Source: Parafilimonas sp.
Lineage (GTDB): Bacteria > Bacteroidota > Bacteroidia > Chitinophagales > Chitinophagaceae
Reading direction: 5' to 3'
DNA: 6,746 nucleotides
NCBI GenBank assembly: GCA_023251275.1
Contig: JAHEZC010000148.1
Span: 1 to 6,746 of the forward strand
The notes below the pieces were generated by a model. The model was not told the DNA's origin. It saw only the letters and a list, made by a program, of their open reading frames with translations, and did not search any database. Position numbers and translations under genes: made by a program. Position 1 is the first letter of the stretch, and every line of letters starts with the position of its first letter. Below are positions 6,601 to 6,746 of the stretch, piece by piece.

Positions 6601-6746
6601 GGAAGCACTTTCTTTTTTGCATTACCCTTAGTTAAAACAGATGCAATTAAGCCTCTTCATCTTGATGATCTTGTAAGGCAATTGAAAGAGCAGATGGCGC
6701 AATCAAGGTTAAATATTAAAGGGAAAGACACTACAATACTTGTAGT
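1..6746 (+). CDS. Giant hybrid-type sensor histidine kinase (propeller / Y_Y_Y / TM / nine GAF / HisKA / HATPase_c / start of REC), partial at both ends
   Basis: Frame 1 is open across the entire window (2248 codons, no stop), so this is an internal piece of a single gene whose start and stop both lie outside. In order the protein shows the last blades of a Reg_prop beta-propeller, a Y_Y_Y domain, one transmembrane helix, a signalling helix, nine tandem GAF modules, HisKA with SHELRTP (His1982), and HATPase_c with intact N, G1, G2 and G3 boxes. It ends in a TTILVV strand typical of the opening of a receiver domain. Known family role: ATP-dependent autophosphorylation on His, then transfer to an Asp in a receiver. 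The N-terminus should be periplasmic and everything after residue 345 cytoplasmic. No HAMP or PAS domain was recognised. By my translation there are only four cysteines (1461, 1686, 2127, 2181). The signal peptide, the rest of the propeller and any output domain are missing, so its ligand and target genes cannot be named. Confidence 0.96.
736..954 (+). other. Y_Y_Y domain (Ig-like, periplasmic, membrane-proximal)
   Basis: Residues about 246-318 match the Y_Y_Y family found directly outside the membrane in propeller-type sensors. The signature tyrosines are Y265 (in KYQTWLEGFEPDW), Y287 (in KEYTNLPGGKY) and Y295, with W276 and the LPGGKYHFHVRAMN strand pair (290-303) in the expected places. 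In characterised relatives this domain is the lever between the propellers and the transmembrane helix, transmitting ligand-induced closure across a dimer. It follows the propeller directly and leads into the membrane helix through VKPPWYLSWW, a junction sequence typical of this sensor class. The domain looks complete and intact. Confidence 0.93.
976..1032 (+). other. Single transmembrane helix
   Basis: Residues 326-344 are an uninterrupted hydrophobic stretch (WAFLLYGIAVIALIYLVV). It is preceded by aromatic interface residues (PPWYLSWW) and followed by a strongly basic RYRTRQ patch at 345-350. The positive-inside rule places the propeller and Y_Y_Y domain outside and the GAF and kinase parts inside. 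It is the only clear membrane helix in the window. A second N-terminal signal or anchor segment would be expected upstream of the window. Confidence 0.95.
1033..1125 (+). other. Signalling helix linking membrane to GAF array
   Basis: Residues 345-375 are charged and helix-forming, with a heptad-like spread of leucine and valine (LHEKHRELEKIVSERTAEL). The segment resembles the S-helix or coiled-coil connectors that follow the membrane helix in Y_Y_Y sensors. In simpler relatives a connector of this kind leads straight into HisKA. Here it runs instead into GAF module 1, and its SERTAEL stretch resembles the EQRTAEL that recurs between later GAF modules. This suggests that the inter-module linkers and this connector act as one continuous helical relay. 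Confidence 0.75.
1126..1650 (+). other. GAF module 1 (array type)
   Basis: Residues 376-550. The entry helix carries AVINSVQEAL and LDMQAIYDLVGNRIRDVF. The core has LEHFKFTIENGMRFYPEARP (422-442 region) followed by FDKLRQHLIETRQKIVINN. The closing strand is KSGVFVPLAISDKITSYVS, and the exit helix is LLETLANSMSVALENARLF. It is a full-length example of the array core type and receives the signal from the membrane helix directly. GAF domains bind small molecules (cyclic nucleotides, tetrapyrroles, redox cofactors and others) or serve as dimerisation and relay units. Nothing visible identifies a ligand here. Confidence 0.92.
1651..2187 (+). other. GAF module 2 (classical core inside array-type linkers)
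   Basis: Residues 551-729. The entry helix (AIINSVQEGL, LDMQAIYDLVGDKIRDVFDAQ) and the exit helix (LLQTLANSMSVALENAHLF) match neighbouring modules. The core from about 587 to 688 does not: it lacks the FYPE-RPFDKLR segment. It has instead FDLGKGLTSHIIHTGQPLLI (617-636) and SWLGVPLISGSKVTGVIKLE (661-680), the pattern of classical GAF domains. The nearest match in this protein is module 9, with MKLGEGLTSRILQTGKPLLI and SYLGVPISVGDEIIGVLSIQ. It probably senses something different from modules 1 and 3-7. Confidence 0.92.
2188..2715 (+). other. GAF module 3 (array type)
   Basis: Residues 730-905. This is an array-type core with EHFKYAIEDGKRFYHEPRP, YDKLRKHLIQTRQKIVINK and SGVFFPLFIGDKVNSYIS, flanked by LDMQAIYDLVG and LLETLSNSMSVALENARLF. 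It is the same length as module 4 and about three-quarters identical to it, so the pair probably derives from one of the more recent duplications. The linker after it (ETNRLLKETEQRTAE) is identical in protein sequence to the one after module 4. Confidence 0.92.
2716..3243 (+). other. GAF module 4 (array type)
   Basis: Residues 906-1081. The core shows EHFKYIIEKGNRYYPEPRP, FDKLRRHLIETRRKILINN and KSALFVPLIIGDKITSYVT. The entry is GVINSVQQAL with LDMQAIYDLVGERIRDLF, and the exit is LLETLANSMSVALENARLF. It conserves all the features of the array core type, including the Arg-Pro at 971-972 and the Asp-Lys-Leu-Arg that follows. Its entry-helix DNA is identical to that of module 3 over 38 bases. 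Confidence 0.92.
3244..3768 (+). other. GAF module 5 (array type, diverged pocket)
   Basis: Residues 1082-1256. Linkers and exit helix are standard (LLETLANSMSVALENARLF), but the core departs from its siblings. The usual RPFDKLRxHLIETRQKIVIN becomes RPINEMRQMLIDRRHTLYIE (1147-1166), and the FGME-LPGT stretch becomes YGITAIGDT. The Arg-Pro (1147-1148) and the PKSLLFVPLL strand are kept, so the fold is probably intact. A changed or lost ligand specificity is the simplest reading. Confidence 0.9.
3769..4296 (+). other. GAF module 6 (array type)
   Basis: Residues 1257-1432. The core has VEHFRYTIEMGKRYYPEARP, LDKLRYHLIEKREKVVINK and KSAIYVPLTIGDKVRSYIS. The entry helix is GVINSVQDGL with LDMQSIYDLVGDKIRDLF, and the exit is LLETLASSMSVALENARLF. 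It is close to modules 1, 3 and 4 and lies between the two array modules with altered pockets (5 and 7). Confidence 0.92.
4297..4824 (+). other. GAF module 7 (array type, diverged pocket)
   Basis: Residues 1433-1608. The entry helix is AVINSVQEGL with LDLQAIYDLMGNRLCEMF, and the exit is LLTTLANSMSVALENARLF. The pocket region is changed. FDKLRxHLIETRQKIVIN is replaced by LIWANKELVKTKKYILIN (1500-1517), and the FGMExLPGT segment by HGGSGVSKGLP. The Arg-Pro at 1498-1499 and PKSALFVPLVVGDYVRGSIS remain. It carries one of only four cysteines seen in the protein (C1461), located in the entry helix rather than the pocket. Confidence 0.9.
4825..5382 (+). other. GAF module 8 (divergent array type)
   Basis: Residues 1609-1794, the longest unit at 186 residues. 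The linker motif is replaced by VELLSEIGKKITASLDFETI, and the exit helix by LLQNLATYTSIALDNASAY. The core still recalls the array type: FAIEKGKRYQPYTRDTTDKN (1661-1680), then VWCIENRLPIFIND and LIYLPLIVKDRVLGIITIQS. The extra length comes from a YSRYISKYEVRQILLEDGTV stretch (1702-1721). It is likely an older member from which the tandem copies descended, or an independent relative next to the kinase end. C1686 is in the core. Confidence 0.88.
5383..5880 (+). other. GAF module 9 (classical, kinase-proximal)
   Basis: Residues 1795 to about 1960. It has LFTVNSISRAMASQLNPDEL as entry helix, then LGEGLTSRILQTGKPLLINK (1858-1877) and ASYLGVPISVGDEIIGVLSI (1896-1915). Its exit helix, LLSTIATSVGVALRKAKLFE, runs through a long charged helix (EVQHAKMEAETARKIAEKAN) straight into HisKA. 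This is the usual GAF-to-kinase arrangement and probably the ancestral sensor unit of the kinase half. Confidence 0.93.
5917..6171 (+). other. HisKA dimerisation and phosphoacceptor domain
   Basis: Residues about 1973-2057. The H box is FLSTVSHELRTPLTSVLGFA, with phosphoacceptor His1982 followed by Glu, the acid used in autophosphorylation, and Pro1987. The second helix contains EGERLTTLINDVLDLAKIEA (2034-2053), the X-region that contacts the receiver. The hairpin between the two helices is longer than usual: His1982 to Lys2050 spans 68 residues where about 52-55 is common. The extra residues are KRLEEKIFPLTDKSDTKTGK (2000-2019). I recall a similar RLEEKxFP hairpin in other multi-GAF kinases, so this may be a subfamily trait rather than a lesion. 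Confidence 0.97.
6286..6633 (+). other. HATPase_c catalytic ATP-binding domain
   Basis: Residues about 2096-2211 and complete. The N box is QVMVNLISNAVKFTPEG (Asn2111 and Asn2115), the G1 box DTGIGIS (Asp2142, Gly2144, Gly2146), the F box VFEQFKQ (2155-2161), the G2 box KGTGLGLPICK (Gly2173, 2175, 2177) and the G3 motif GKGSTFFF (2199-2206). All residues normally needed for Mg-ATP binding are present, so the kinase is predicted to be active. It binds ATP and phosphorylates His1982, in cis or in trans within the dimer. Confidence 0.98.
6634..6746 (+). other. Linker and probable first strand of a receiver (REC) domain, truncated by the window edge
   Basis: Residues 2212-2240 form a charged linker, helical in its second part (LDDLVRQLKEQMAQSRL). 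They are followed by GKDTTILVV at the window end. A short charged run and an ILVV strand right after HATPase_c is the classic opening of a receiver domain, which would continue with an acidic Asp-Asp pair. Only about seven residues are visible, so the assignment rests on position and pattern. If correct, the protein is a hybrid kinase that starts an internal phosphorelay. Whether a DNA-binding or Hpt domain follows cannot be seen. Confidence 0.7.

Overview
The whole 6746-base window lies inside one very large gene on the + strand. Frame 1 is open from the first base to the last, giving 2248 complete codons with no stop and neither a start nor an end in view. The product is a giant membrane-spanning sensor histidine kinase, probably of the hybrid type. 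The host is most likely a member of the Bacteroidota or a close relative. This is inferred from the Reg_prop/Y_Y_Y sensor front end fused to a histidine kinase, a hallmark of that phylum, and from the AT-leaning, lysine- and glutamate-rich coding style. No marker gene in the window confirms it.

Layout in protein order (residue 1 = first codon of the window). Residues 1-~215 are the end of a periplasmic two-component-regulator beta-propeller. Residues ~246-318 are a Y_Y_Y (Ig-like) domain. Residues ~326-344 form a single transmembrane helix, and 345-375 a signalling helix. Residues 376-~1955 hold nine consecutive GAF modules. Residues ~1973-2057 are a HisKA dimerisation/phosphoacceptor domain with His1982, and ~2096-2211 a complete HATPase_c domain. 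A linker follows, and the last seven residues look like the first beta strand of a receiver (REC) domain cut off by the window edge.

The notable part is the GAF array. Seven modules (1 and 3-8) share one core type, with module 8 the most diverged. Module 2 carries a different, more classical core that resembles module 9, yet it sits between the same conserved linkers as its neighbours. The linker helices joining the modules are better conserved than the ligand-pocket cores. The distance from the exit helix of one module to the first position of the next is 22 residues at all eight junctions, while all length variation falls inside the cores. This fits a continuous helical spine that keeps its register from membrane to kinase.

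Working model (inference): an extracellular cue read by the propeller/Y_Y_Y part, plus one or more cytosolic ligands read by the GAF array, are integrated along the spine. The kinase then autophosphorylates on His1982 and probably passes phosphate to its own receiver. There is no RNA gene, mobile element, CRISPR array, promoter or terminator, and no intergenic DNA in the window.
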